Assembly: GCA_023433925.1 (NCBI GenBank)
Contig: JAEYTO010000069.1
Span: forward strand, 1-64,000
Origin: Pseudomonadota bacterium
Lineage (GTDB): Bacteria; Desulfobacterota; Desulfovibrionia; Desulfovibrionales; Desulfovibrionaceae
Reading direction: 5' to 3'
Length of the DNA stretch: 64,000 nt
The translations under genes were made by a program, and so were the position numbers. Below, piece after piece: positions 38,057 to 48,392 of the stretch. Below the pieces are notes generated by a model. The model was not told the DNA's origin. It saw only the letters and a list, made by a program, of their open reading frames with translations, and searched no databases. Every line of letters begins with the position of its first letter. Within the stretch, counting starts at the first letter, position 1.

Positions 38057-40144
38057 CTAGGACAAAACGGCGTCGGCGGGGTCCTGGCGCCCGTCCGGCA
38101 AGGGGAACTCGACCCGGAAGCGGGCGCCCGGCCCAGGGTCGAGACTGAATTCGCCGCGGAGCTGCCTGGCCAGGCGCACGACGAGCTGAATGCCCAGGCT
38201 GGACGGAGACGCGAGGTCCAGGCCGGGCGGCAGGCCTGCCCCGTCATCGCAGACCATAAGGCGCGCCCGTCCCTGGTCAAGGGTCATGCTCACGGAGATG
38301 CGGCCCTCGTCGTGGCCGGCGAAGGCGTGCAGCAAGGCGTTGGATATGAGCTCGTTGAGGATGATGCCGCAGGGCACGGCCTGGTCGATGGTCAGGAGCG
38401 CATCCTGCAAGGGCAGGGCCAGGCTGATGGTCCTGGGACCGGCCATGGCCTCCACGAGGCGGGTGGCCAGCCGAATGGCGTACTCCTTGAAGTTGATGTG
38501 CGCCAGGTCGCGGGACCTGTAGAGCTCCTCGTGGACGAAGGCCATGGACATGATGCGGTTCTGGCTCGCGGCGAAAAGCTCCGCCACCTCAGGGTTGTCC
38601 GTCCGGCTGCCCTGGAGGTGCAGGAGGCTTGAGACGACTTGCAGGTTGTTCTTCACCCGATGATGAATCTCCTTGAGCATGACCTCCTTTTCCTGCAGGG
38701 AGGCGCGCAGCCGCGCCTCGGCCGCCACGCGCTCGGTGATGTCCTCGGCCGTGCAGATGGCGTACTCCACCCCGCCGTCGTGACTCAGCTTGGGAGCCAT
38801 GCGTATGTGCAGGATGCGCTCGCGGCCCAGGGCGTCGGGCTGGAAGGAGCTGTAGCTCACGGGCTCGCGGAAACGGAAGACCGTCTCGTTCTGGCGTGCG
38901 TATCGCGCGGCCTCGTCGGGCGGGAAGAGATCGGCGAGCTTGCGGCGGACCAGGAGTTCCTTGCTCTGGCCGATGAAATCGGCATGAGCCCTGTTGACCG
39001 CGCCGTAGAGACCCTCCTCGCGCAAAAACCAGACCTGGAGGTCGATGTTGTCGAGCAGGAGCGCCTGCTCCTCGGCCTTCTCGGTAAGTGACTGCTCGCG
39101 CTCGACGATGGCCGCGATCATCTCCCTGAATTTGTCCTGGAGCACCCGCAGCTCCCTGAAGGCCGGCGCGCCTCCCGCGGCGTCCAGGTCCGCGCCGTGC
39201 TCGCCCCTCTGGAGCAGGGCGACCGCGCTCGAGAAACGGCCCAAGGGCTTCACGACCTGCTCCTGCAGCCTGCGGTTGAGCGCGTAGATGATGGCGCAGA
39301 AGAGCGCGAAGAGGCTGAGCATCATGAGCACCTGGTTCACGGCCAGACCGAGATAGACGGCCGAGGCGGGCCTGGCCGCGACCACCAGCCAGCCGGTGTC
39401 GGCCAGGCGCGAGACGCCGGTCAGGTAGGTTCGGCCGTCCATGCGCTCCAGGCCGGCGAACCCTGCCCGCGAGTCTCTGGCCTTGCTCACCAGCGGAAGG
39501 TGGCCGAGGTTGGCCTGCGTTTCCACGAGCCGTCTGTCGGGATGGGCGAGCACGTTGCCGAAGGCGTCGGTGATGAACAGGAGGATTTCGTCTCTGTGGC
39601 CCGTGGAGGTGTCCGTGACGGTTTCTTGGAGGCTGTCCAGGCAGAGCTCGCCCATGATCGTGCCGCCGGGCGGCATGGAAATGAACAGGGCCACGGTGAG
39701 CTTTCCGGAATGGGGCGAGATGTACGGCAGGGACACGGAGGCCAGACTGGCCGGCGATGTACTCTCCCTCAAGCTCGAAACGTCGTCGCCAAGGTGGCCG
39801 GAGGGAATGTCCGCGATCACGGCTCCATCGGCGTCGATCCAGGCCAGGCGGTTGAAGAAGGGATACAGGCCGTGCATCTTGACCATGTGCATGATGAAAC
39901 TGTCGGAGGAGGAGGTCGAGTTGAGCGCGGCCAGGTTCTGCAAGGTCAGCCTGGCGTTTTGCAGGAAGCTCTCCACGTTGCCGGTCAGGATGCGCGAGAA
40001 GAGCAGGTGTTCGCGGGTGACGATCTCTTGCTGCTCGCGGCCGATGAACACCGTGGTCAGCGCGAAGAGGATCAGGGTGGGCAGGAGCAGGCGCAGGCCG
40101 AGAAAGCGCCGGATGATGGAGAAGAGATCCGAGCCCGCGGCCAT
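38057..40144 (-). CDS. Membrane sensor kinase with periplasmic Cache-like domain, PAS and HisKA_2
   Basis: This 695-residue kinase has an N-terminal helix, a periplasmic region of about 240 residues that looks like a double Cache domain, a second helix near 285 (LMMLSLFALFCAIIYAL) and a HAMP-like linker. A PAS domain and a HisKA_2-type kinase core follow (EIHHRVKNNLQVVSSLLHLQ, then ILNELISNALLHAF and LMVCDDGAGLPPG). It starts seven bases after the stop of a membrane-anchored binding protein on the same strand, which is likely its sensory partner. No response regulator is adjacent. Confidence 0.88.
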   Translation of the reverse strand: MAAGSDLFSIIRRFLGLRLLLPTLILFALTTVFIGREQQEIVTREHLLFSRILTGNVESFLQNARLTLQNLAALNSTSSSDSFIMHMVKMHGLYPFFNRLAWIDADGAVIADIPSGHLGDDVSSLRESTSPASLASVSLPYISPHSGKLTVALFISMPPGGTIMGELCLDSLQETVTDTSTGHRDEILLFITDAFGNVLAHPDRRLVETQANLGHLPLVSKARDSRAGFAGLERMDGRTYLTGVSRLADTGWLVVAARPASAVYLGLAVNQVLMMLSLFALFCAIIYALNRRLQEQVVKPLGRFSSAVALLQRGEHGADLDAAGGAPAFRELRVLQDKFREMIAAIVEREQSLTEKAEEQALLLDNIDLQVWFLREEGLYGAVNRAHADFIGQSKELLVRRKLADLFPPDEAARYARQNETVFRFREPVSYSSFQPDALGRERILHIRMAPKLSHDGGVEYAICTAEDITERVAAEARLRASLQEKEVMLKEIHHRVKNNLQVVSSLLHLQGSRTDNPEVAELFAASQNRIMSMAFVHEELYRSRDLAHINFKEYAIRLATRLVEAMAGPRTISLALPLQDALLTIDQAVPCGIILNELISNALLHAFAGHDEGRISVSMTLDQGRARLMVCDDGAGLPPGLDLASPSSLGIQLVVRLARQLRGEFSLDPGPGARFRVEFPLPDGRQDPADAVLS

Positions 40145-40151
40145 GGGTCTG

Positions 40152-41312
40152 TCAATCGGCGCGCACGAGGCGGCTGTTTTCGACGCGCATGAGCACGTCG
40201 CGGCTCTCCACGTCGCCGAAGCGATCCAAGCTCAACGGGCCGGAAAGCGTCGGATGGTCGCGGATGGTCGTCAGGGCGGCGGGCAGCCCCGCCGCCGATC
40301 CGCCGCAACGCCGCAAGGCCTCGGCCAGGATGAGCACCGCCTCGTGGGAGCGCGCCGCCGCGAAGGTCGGCTGGGCCCCGAAGCGCTCGGAGAAGCTCTT
40401 GGCGAAGCGTGTGTATTCGGGGCTGGTCGTGTCCACGGGGTTGGACACCGCGATGACCATGTTCTCCGCGTGGCGGCCGGCATGGCGCAACAGCGTATCG
40501 GTGCTGGCCCAATCCGAGGACATGAGCCGCACGGGCGGCCGGATGCGCGCCACGTGCTGGACCAGGCCGGCGGTGTCCCGCGCCGAGGCGATGAACAGCA
40601 CCGCCTCGATGCGCCGCTCGGACAGGTTGGCCGCAATGGCGTCGTACTCCTCGGGGCCACCGAACTCCGGGGCCAAGGTCAGTTCCACGCCCGCGCCCAA
40701 TTCGCCCAGCCGCTGGGAGAAGGCCGCGGCGTAGGGCTCGCAGTATTCGGCGTTGCGCCGGTCGAGCACCACCGCCAGACTGGGCTTGGGGGAAGCCCGC
40801 AGGGAATGCTCGGCCAGGGTTTTGGCCGCAGAGGTCGGCGTGGGGCAGTTGCGGAAGAAAGGGTCCTTGATGCCGGACAGGAGGGGCGTGGATGTCGTGG
40901 GGCTGAACAGCACGGTGTCGGTCGCATTGGCCAGGGGCAGGGCGGCCATGGTCTGCGAGCTGGTCATGTGCCCGATGATGGCCACGGCGCCGGCTTCGAT
41001 GAGCGCCTTGTCGGCGGCCAGGGCCCCCTCGGGCGTGTTCAGGTCGTCCATGGCCAGAAGCGTCAGGGGACGCCCCAGGATGCCTCCGGCGGAGTTGACG
41101 TGCTCCACGGCGAGGGCCGCCCCGTTGCGCCCTTGCACGCCCAGGTCGCTGTAGCGGCCGGTCAGTTGGCCGGAGAAGCCGAGAATGATTGGCCCTCGCA
41201 GCCAGTTCATGAACGGCTCGCGGCAGAGCAGGACCAAGGCGAGCATGCCCGCAAGGCCCAGCCCGAGCGCAAGCCTGATGGGAGAACTCCAGTTCCCGCG
41301 TATCCTGAGCAT
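40152..41312 (-). CDS. Membrane-anchored Peripla_BP_6-type binding protein
   Basis: This 386-residue protein has an N-terminal helix (LALGLGLAGMLALVLLC) that looks like an uncleaved anchor. A LivJ-like periplasmic fold follows: GQLTGRYSDLGVQGRNGAALAV-type N-lobe, NSAGGILGRPLTLLAMDD, then AIIGHMTSSQTMAALPLA. No ABC permease or ATPase is adjacent; instead a sensor kinase gene follows after seven bases. I infer a ligand-sensing role for an amino acid-like compound. It may be tethered rather than soluble. Confidence 0.82.
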   Translation of the reverse strand: MLRIRGNWSSPIRLALGLGLAGMLALVLLCREPFMNWLRGPIILGFSGQLTGRYSDLGVQGRNGAALAVEHVNSAGGILGRPLTLLAMDDLNTPEGALAADKALIEAGAVAIIGHMTSSQTMAALPLANATDTVLFSPTTSTPLLSGIKDPFFRNCPTPTSAAKTLAEHSLRASPKPSLAVVLDRRNAEYCEPYAAAFSQRLGELGAGVELTLAPEFGGPEEYDAIAANLSERRIEAVLFIASARDTAGLVQHVARIRPPVRLMSSDWASTDTLLRHAGRHAENMVIAVSNPVDTTSPEYTRFAKSFSERFGAQPTFAAARSHEAVLILAEALRRCGGSAAGLPAALTTIRDHPTLSGPLSLDRFGDVESRDVLMRVENSRLVRAD

Positions 41313-41343
41313 GCAGCCGCCTTGTTAGCGCACTTTGCGAATG

Positions 41344-41490
41344 ACCTGAGAGAGGGCGCTGCCCTCTCTCAGACTCTCTCCCGCCAGGGGAATGATTGGC
41401 TCGGGCCGTCCTGGCCCTCGCCCTGCGGGCATCGCCCAAGGCGGCGATGTCCAATTGTGCTGTCCTGCACAATTGTCCCCTGGGCCCCCA
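41344..41490 (+). repeat. Dispersed hairpin repeat, family A, long copy
   Basis: CCTGAGAGAGGGCGC/GCCCTCTCTCAG and ACTCTCTCCCGCC are followed by the long module CTCGGGCCGTCC, GCCCAAGGCGGCGA and AATTGTCCC, also found at 818-960. Confidence 0.65.
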
Positions 41491-41533
41491 TTTCATTTGC
41501 AAAATGCCCTAAATACTGGAGCGCCCTACAAAT

Positions 41534-41584
41534 AACCTGAGAGGGCGCCGTCCTCCCCGGACTTCCTCCGGCAGGGAGCCTGTC
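41534..41584 (+). repeat. Dispersed hairpin repeat, family A (degraded)
   Basis: ACCTGAGAGGGCGCCGTCCTCC through CCGGCAGGGAGCCTGTC resembles the family with lost bases. It lies 45 bases after the previous copy in the same direction. Confidence 0.5.
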
Positions 41585-41989
41585 ATGATAGAGCCCTGCG
41601 CTCCAGTACGTAAGAGTATTGGGAGCTACTTTTTTGCTTGATTGCGAGCCGTGCTGATTTATGCAGATTAGAATGCCATTATGATGAAGTCAACGCCCCT
41701 TGGAAATGCTCTTGAACGGTTTTTCAAATGATCTGCTCCGGAATCATTGTGCATTTGTAGTTCCGGTCAATGACAGTAGGAGCAGGAGCTACTGCGCTGC
41801 CGAATTCCTACTCAGGATGCGCATATGCCAGAAAGGTTTTCCCATGAGGCTTGCATTGGTCCCATGAAGCCTGGACGCGCCTCGTCGGAACCCCGGTCGG
41901 CGGGTCTTTTCCCGTGCGCCGGAGCGCCGGCTGGTGTACCATGGCCTCAAAGACCGGTCACGGCCTGAAGGTCAAGACAAGGAGAACCC
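41585..41989. other. Low-GC region upstream of the metallo-beta-lactamase/rhodanese gene
   Basis: Less GC-rich than its flanks, mainly 41600-41870. No gene, tRNA, operator or terminator is convincing. It could hold the downstream gene's promoter. Confidence 0.4.
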
Positions 41990-43414
41990 ATGAGCGCAAT
42001 GTTCCTGGAGAAGGTCCGCTCGGACCATCTGGCGCACCTTTCCTACATCGTGGGCCACAAGGGCAAGGCCGCGGTCATCGACCCCCGGCGAGACTGCCAG
42101 GCCTACATCGACATCGCCCGCCAGAACGGCGCGGCCATCACGCACGTCTTCGAAACCCACCGCAACGAGGACTACGTCACGGGCTCGCGCGAGCTGGCCC
42201 GGCGCACCGGGGCCGAGATCCTGCATGGCCGGGGCTTCCCCTTCGGGTTCGGCGGGCCGGTTTCCGAGGGCGATACCTTCGATTTCGGCGACCTGCGCCT
42301 GAGCGTGCTGGAGACGCCCGGCCACACCTTCGACTCCATCTCGCTCGTGCTGCGGGACATGTCCTCGGGCGAGGCTCCGGTGGCCGTGTTCACGGGCGAC
42401 AGCCTGTTCATCGGCGACGTGGGCCGCACGGACTTCTATCCGGACCGCCGCGAGGAGGTCGCCGGGCTCCTGTACGACTCTATCTTCGGCAAGCTCCTGC
42501 CCCTGGGCGACCAGGTCATCCTTTATCCGGCCCACGGCGCGGGCTCGGTCTGCGGAAGCGGCATGGCCCAGCGCGAGTTCTCGACCCTGGGCCACGAGCG
42601 CGGGCACAACCCGGCCCTGCGACTCGCGCGCGACGAGTTCGTGCGCCGCAAGGCCCGCGAGCGCCATCCGTTCCCGGACTACTTCCGCGAGATGGAGGAG
42701 CTGAACGCCGAGGGCTCGGACAGGCCCCTGTGCGAAATCCGCGAGCCCAGGCCGCTGGACGCGGAGGAGTTCGCGCGCATGATGGCCGACGGCCGGACGC
42801 AGGTTTTGGACGTGCGCAGCGTCGAGTCCTTCGCCGGCGCGTTCGTGCCCGGCAGCCTGGCCATGCCCGCGCAGCTCGTCTCGGGCTACGCCGGTTTCCT
42901 GCTCGATTACGAGCGGCTCATCCTGCTCATCGCCGACGGCCTGGAGGAGGTGGACTCGGCCAGGGTGCAGCTCCTGCGCATGGGCTACGACAAGGTGGAG
43001 GGCTGGCTCTCGGGCGGCCTGGCCGCCTGGGAGACCGCCGGCCGGGAATACGAGAGCATCCCGGCCGTGCACGTGGACGAGCTCGTGCGGCGCATCAAGG
43101 CCAAGGAGGACTTCACGCTGCTCGACGTGCGCACGCCCGAGGAGGTCGAGCAAGGCATGCTGCCGGGCGCAAGGCACATATTCCTCGGCGAGCTGCGCGA
43201 CAGACTGGGCGAGATCCCCAGGGACAGGCCCGTGACGACCTTCTGCGGCAGCGGCCAACGGGCCATCGTCGCGGCCTCCATCCTCAAGGGCCACGGCTTC
43301 GAGCAGGTCGAGGACAGCCTCGGGTCCATGGCGGCCTGCCAGTCCCGCGGCTGCCCCGTGGTCAAGCCCGGCCCATCGGGCAAGGCAGGCAAGACGCGCA
43401 GAGAGGTCGCCTGA
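41990..43414 (+). CDS. Metallo-beta-lactamase/double-rhodanese protein (persulfide dioxygenase-like)
   Basis: This 474-residue protein has an ETHE1-like metallo-beta-lactamase domain (HRNEDYVTG, PGHTFDSISL, TGDSLFIGDVGRTDFY, YPAHGAGSVCG) in residues 1-250, followed by two rhodanese domains. The first (near 265-360) lacks an active-site Cys; the second (near 365-460) has TFCGSGQRA with a catalytic Cys. ETHE1-type enzymes oxidise glutathione or protein persulfides, so a sulfur-handling role in the cytoplasm is likely. It is monocistronic. ACAAGGAG precedes the ATG. Confidence 0.87.
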   Translation: MSAMFLEKVRSDHLAHLSYIVGHKGKAAVIDPRRDCQAYIDIARQNGAAITHVFETHRNEDYVTGSRELARRTGAEILHGRGFPFGFGGPVSEGDTFDFGDLRLSVLETPGHTFDSISLVLRDMSSGEAPVAVFTGDSLFIGDVGRTDFYPDRREEVAGLLYDSIFGKLLPLGDQVILYPAHGAGSVCGSGMAQREFSTLGHERGHNPALRLARDEFVRRKARERHPFPDYFREMEELNAEGSDRPLCEIREPRPLDAEEFARMMADGRTQVLDVRSVESFAGAFVPGSLAMPAQLVSGYAGFLLDYERLILLIADGLEEVDSARVQLLRMGYDKVEGWLSGGLAAWETAGREYESIPAVHVDELVRRIKAKEDFTLLDVRTPEEVEQGMLPGARHIFLGELRDRLGEIPRDRPVTTFCGSGQRAIVAASILKGHGFEQVEDSLGSMAACQSRGCPVVKPGPSGKAGKTRREVA

Positions 43415-43491
43415 AGCGCGGCAAGGGGCCGCGCCTTCCAGTCCGGCGAGAGTTGTCGCCGGAGCCTGCAAGGCCGGGGCGGGCCGGCCGC

Positions 43492-44211
43492 TCAATCCTC
43501 CAGGAAGTACTCCACCGTGGTCACCACGCGGATCTGCTTGATCTCCGGGGTGAAGGGGTCGCGGTCGCCGATGGAGAAGTAGCCCTGGGTGGCGCGGCGT
43601 ATGGCGCCCACCTGGCTTCCCGAGTCGCGGGCGAACTGGTCGGCCGCCGCGCGGGCGTCCCTGGTGGCCTGGGCGATCATCTCGGGCTTGATGTCGTTGA
43701 GCTTCGTGAATTCGAAGCGCGGCTGGTACTCGTAGTTGTGCACGAGCACCACGCCCTTGGCCACGAGCGCGCCGGCCTCGGCCATGGCCTTCTTGACCGT
43801 GTCCGGCGAGCCCGAGCGCACCGTGAGCACGCCCTGGGCCGAGTAGCGGTTGGCGGGCAGGTCCTGGGGGCGCATGCCCATGGCGTGATGATCCATGATG
43901 CGCGGGGCGGCCAGGGTGGCCTCGGCCTCGCCCAGGCCTTGGTCCTTGAGGAATGCGCGGATGGCCTGCTCCTGGCGGGACAGGTCCTCCTGCACGCCCG
44001 TCAGGGAATCGCCGGCCGCGCTGAAGCTGATGGGCCACATGGCCAGGTCGGCGGCGACCTCGCGCTCGGCCAGACCCTTGACGGTCACGTAGCGGTCATA
44101 GGCCTTGAACTCGGCCAACGCGCCGCCGAGCAGCCAGGCCGCGACGATCATGCCGGCGGCCAGGAACAGGCCGAGGAAGAAGATGGAAGGGTTGCGGTCG
44201 GTGTTGGGCAT
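43492..44211 (-). CDS. SIMPL-domain (DUF541) exported protein
   Basis: This 239-residue protein has an N-terminal helix (IFFLGLFLAAGMIVAAWLLGG) and a SIMPL domain beginning YVTVKGLAEREVAADLAMWPISF. QEDLSRQEQAIRAFLKDQG and a repeated alpha-beta pattern follow. The domain occurs in bacterial and eukaryotic envelope proteins without a fixed function. AGGAG seven bases before the ATG supports the start. It is transcribed alone. Confidence 0.82.
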   Translation of the reverse strand: MPNTDRNPSIFFLGLFLAAGMIVAAWLLGGALAEFKAYDRYVTVKGLAEREVAADLAMWPISFSAAGDSLTGVQEDLSRQEQAIRAFLKDQGLGEAEATLAAPRIMDHHAMGMRPQDLPANRYSAQGVLTVRSGSPDTVKKAMAEAGALVAKGVVLVHNYEYQPRFEFTKLNDIKPEMIAQATRDARAAADQFARDSGSQVGAIRRATQGYFSIGDRDPFTPEIKQIRVVTTVEYFLED

Positions 44212-44248
44212 GGAGCGCTCCTGAGATGATAATCGCGATTCTCGAATG

Positions 44249-44298
44249 GGCCTGTGAGAGGGAGGAACCCTTTCCTGGTTGATTTACAGACAGGCTCT
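44249..44298 (+). repeat. Dispersed hairpin repeat, family A (degraded)
   Basis: GGGCCTGTGAGAGGGAGGAACCCTTTCCTGG resembles the family's first hairpin. It lies between the SIMPL gene and the antitoxin gene. Confidence 0.45.
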
Positions 44299-44629
44299 AG
44301 CTTGAATATACGCAGATGCTGCCGGAACCAGATTCCTCTCGCGAAAAGCGGTCGCGAATGGTGATCGAGATATCCTGATTGAGGCATGCCAGCCATGAGA
44401 GCAGCCTCTCGACCGTAACCAGGTCAAGACGCCCTTTCAACACCTTCGATATCGTGGGCTGATCTGTTTTGCAGCGCTTGGCGACTTCTTTCTGGGTCAG
44501 ATTGTGTAACTTCATCACCGCCTTGAGGTTCAGGACGAGCCGGGCCTTGATGGAACTTTCCTCCGGGTTCGGAAGCCCAAGGTCGCCAAAGACATTGCCA
44601 CTGCTGGGGATTATATCGTTCCTGCTCAT
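44297..44629 (-). CDS. HigA-type XRE-family antitoxin
   Basis: This 110-residue DNA-binding protein has an XRE helix-turn-helix (LTQKEVAKRCKTDQPTISKV) in the middle, a short N-terminal arm and a C-terminal SWLACLNQDISI. It is the second gene of a toxin-antitoxin pair, overlapping the toxin stop by four bases. Toxin-first order is typical of HigBA. Base composition is lower in GC than its neighbours, which suggests horizontal gain. Confidence 0.85.
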   Translation of the reverse strand: MSRNDIIPSSGNVFGDLGLPNPEESSIKARLVLNLKAVMKLHNLTQKEVAKRCKTDQPTISKVLKGRLDLVTVERLLSWLACLNQDISITIRDRFSREESGSGSICVYSS

Positions 44630-44973
44630 TGCGAATCCTCCTGATCCATTTGCCTAGCCTTGGCCAGGCGTTGCCTGATCAGTTCCATATCCGGTCTTGG
44701 AGTCGCGATGCCGTGCTTGGACTTCTTCTGAAATGCGTGAAGAACGTAAATTCCTTTCTTGAGCTTCACGGTGTACACGGCTCTATACGCATCACCATCA
44801 AAACTGCTGACGATTTCAAATACTCCGCTATCCAACCCCTTGAGAGGTTTGGTGTTATCAGCGTTGCCTCCAGCCTGTGCCGTATAGAGGGCAAACCCCA
44901 TCTCGACCCGGACCGCTTCGGGAAAATCCTTGAGACGGGTAAGGCTGTCACCTATCCAAAACAGTGATCTCAT
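44626..44973 (-). CDS. HigB/RelE-superfamily toxin (Gp49-like)
   Basis: This 115-residue toxin matches HigB/DUF891 ribonucleases. It has SLFWIGDSLTRLKDFPEAV, GFALYTAQAGG, KPLKGLDSGVFEIV and the RAVYTVKLKKGIYVLHAFQKK strands with KSKHGI, which carry the positive RNA-binding residues. It should cleave mRNA at the ribosome. The gene ends inside the antitoxin ATG. Low GC marks the pair as accessory DNA. Confidence 0.87.
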   Translation of the reverse strand: MRSLFWIGDSLTRLKDFPEAVRVEMGFALYTAQAGGNADNTKPLKGLDSGVFEIVSSFDGDAYRAVYTVKLKKGIYVLHAFQKKSKHGIATPRPDMELIRQRLAKARQMDQEDSQ

Positions 44974-45058
44974 GGCCAGATATTATGGTAGGTTTGCCAT
45001 TAAAGCAAGGTGCGGACAACAGGGCGATTCGGCCAGGCGACGGAAGAAGGATCCACTT

Positions 45059-46813
<1,755 letters not shown>

Positions 46814-46817
46814 GCCG

Positions 46818-47339
46818 TCAGCCAAGCTCCTTGTGCCCGAGCGCCTTGTGATAGACGACCATGTCGTCGCCGGGCCGGTAGTGGTCCTTGACCCTGCGGG
46901 CCTCGACGAAGCCGTTGCGCTCGTAGAAGCGGCGCGTGGGCGCATACAGCTCGCGGCCCGAGGTCTCGGCCACGAGCAGTTCGCAGCCCATGGCCCGCGC
47001 GCGCTCCTCGGTCAGGCGCAGGAGCGTGGCCCCGAGCCCTCCGCCGCGTCGCCCCGCGCTCACGGCGATCCAGTAGAGGTCGAACTGGGTCGGGTCGGCG
47101 TCGCTCGGGCCGTGGCACGTATAGCCGAGCATCGCGCCCCCGGAGCCCGCGTCCTCCAGGAAGAGAAAATGATACCCGCTGGCGAGGCCTTTCTCAAGCC
47201 GTTCGATGACAATCTCTTCCGCGATGTCGATCTCGTCGGGATAGAAGAAGCCCGTGGACTCGACAATGGCGCGCACGGCGGCGCGGTCGCCGGGGCGGAC
47301 TTCCTCGCGGGTGGAGAGGCCGGAGGGCAGGGCGGTCAT
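46818..47339 (-). CDS. GNAT-family N-acetyltransferase
   Basis: This 173-residue acetyltransferase has the GNAT core: AVSAGRRGGGLGATLLRLTEERAR for acetyl-CoA binding and TRRFYERNGFVEARRVKDHY near the end. The target amine is unknown. Its ATG overlaps the stop of the preceding ATP-grasp gene by four bases (ATGA), and the next gene (GNAT-deacetylase fusion) starts five bases after its stop. This tight spacing supports a shared pathway. Confidence 0.88.
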   Translation of the reverse strand: MTALPSGLSTREEVRPGDRAAVRAIVESTGFFYPDEIDIAEEIVIERLEKGLASGYHFLFLEDAGSGGAMLGYTCHGPSDADPTQFDLYWIAVSAGRRGGGLGATLLRLTEERARAMGCELLVAETSGRELYAPTRRFYERNGFVEARRVKDHYRPGDDMVVYHKALGHKELG

Positions 47340-48382
47340 GCCGATGCGCACCCCTTGGGCGACTGGACCGGCCTGCCGTCGCGCGCGCCGGCCGCGCCCA
47401 TGTCCAGGACGCGGCGCACGAGGGCCGTGTAGTCCAGACCCGCCCGTTCCGCGGCGGCCGCCAGGCCCGCGTCTGGAGACAGGCAGGGATTGGCGTTCAC
47501 GTCGATGATCCAGGGCCTGCCGTCCTCGGATACGCGGAAGTCCACGCGCGCGTAGCCGGCCAGGCCGAAGGCCCGCCAGCAGGCCAGGGTGGCCTCGGTG
47601 AGCCGCGCGAGCAGGTCGGCGTCCTTGGCCGGGAAGTCGAAGCGCCGCTGCGTGTTCTCGTACTCGAAGGAGTCCTCGTCCCACTTGGCCTTGTAGCCCA
47701 CGATGCGCAGCCGCTCCCTGGAGAAGCCCCGGAAGACGATCTCGGCGTGGGGCAGCACCTCGGGGCCGCCTGGACCTTCGATCACGGCGATGTTGAACTC
47801 GCGGCCGTCCACGTAGCCTTCGGCGAACCAGTGGCCGCCGTGGCGCTCGCGGCGGCGCGCCAGCGGCCTGGCCAGATCGGCGGGCGAGGCGGCCATGACC
47901 ACCGAGGTTTCGTCCAGGCCGAGGGAGGCGTGCTCATGGACCGACTTGAGGATGTAGCGGCCGGGCGCGAAGCCCGCCTCCTCGGGCCGGCCCTCGGGTC
48001 CTCCTGATTGTCCTTCGGACCAGGGCGGCGTGGGCAGGCCGGCGGCCGTGAGCACGCGCTTGCAGGCCAGTTTGCTCGTGGCGAGCATCATGGCCTCGCT
48101 TCCGCAGCCGGTGAAGGCCAGGCCCATGTGCTCCAGGAGCGCCGGACCCAAATGAGCCAGCCGCGAGCTGCCGCCCAGATCCTCCACGAGGTTGAATACG
48201 CAGTCCGGTCGCATGGCCGCGAGGGTTCCGCGGGCGTCGTCCAGGTCGAGGGAGAAGGCCACGCCCATGGGCTCGTGGTCCAGGTCGAAGAGCGCCTTGC
48301 GCACGGCTCTGACCTGGACCAGCGTGTCGGCCTCGTCCGGGCGGTCGCCCGCGGGCAGGTTGTGCAGAATGGCCACGCGCAC
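47336..48382 (-). CDS. ATP-grasp ligase, D-Ala-D-Ala ligase-like (second copy)
   Basis: This 348-residue protein has the ATP-grasp fold: CVFNLVEDLGGSSRL near residue 60, TSKLACKRVLTAAGLPTPPW, YILKSVHEHASLGLDE, YVDGREFNIAVIEG and the Mg-binding RVDFRVSEDGRPWIIDVNANPC. It resembles D-Ala-D-Ala ligases but lies far from cell-wall genes, so it more likely joins carboxylate and amine in the operon pathway. It begins with GTG; TAGGAG seven bases upstream decides that start over the longer frame at 48502. Confidence 0.87.
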   Translation of the reverse strand: MRVAILHNLPAGDRPDEADTLVQVRAVRKALFDLDHEPMGVAFSLDLDDARGTLAAMRPDCVFNLVEDLGGSSRLAHLGPALLEHMGLAFTGCGSEAMMLATSKLACKRVLTAAGLPTPPWSEGQSGGPEGRPEEAGFAPGRYILKSVHEHASLGLDETSVVMAASPADLARPLARRRERHGGHWFAEGYVDGREFNIAVIEGPGGPEVLPHAEIVFRGFSRERLRIVGYKAKWDEDSFEYENTQRRFDFPAKDADLLARLTEATLACWRAFGLAGYARVDFRVSEDGRPWIIDVNANPCLSPDAGLAAAAERAGLDYTALVRRVLDMGAAGARDGRPVQSPKGCASA

Positions 48383-48392
48383 GGGATGGCTC

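Noticed and set aside
40072..41502. A 476-residue frame across the binding-protein gene
   Set aside because: It is Arg/Ala/Gly-rich shadow sequence; the 40152-41312 frame matches the periplasmic binding-protein family.
41585..41989. Small RNA gene in the low-GC stretch
   Set aside because: No hairpin-terminator pair or clear promoter defines one.
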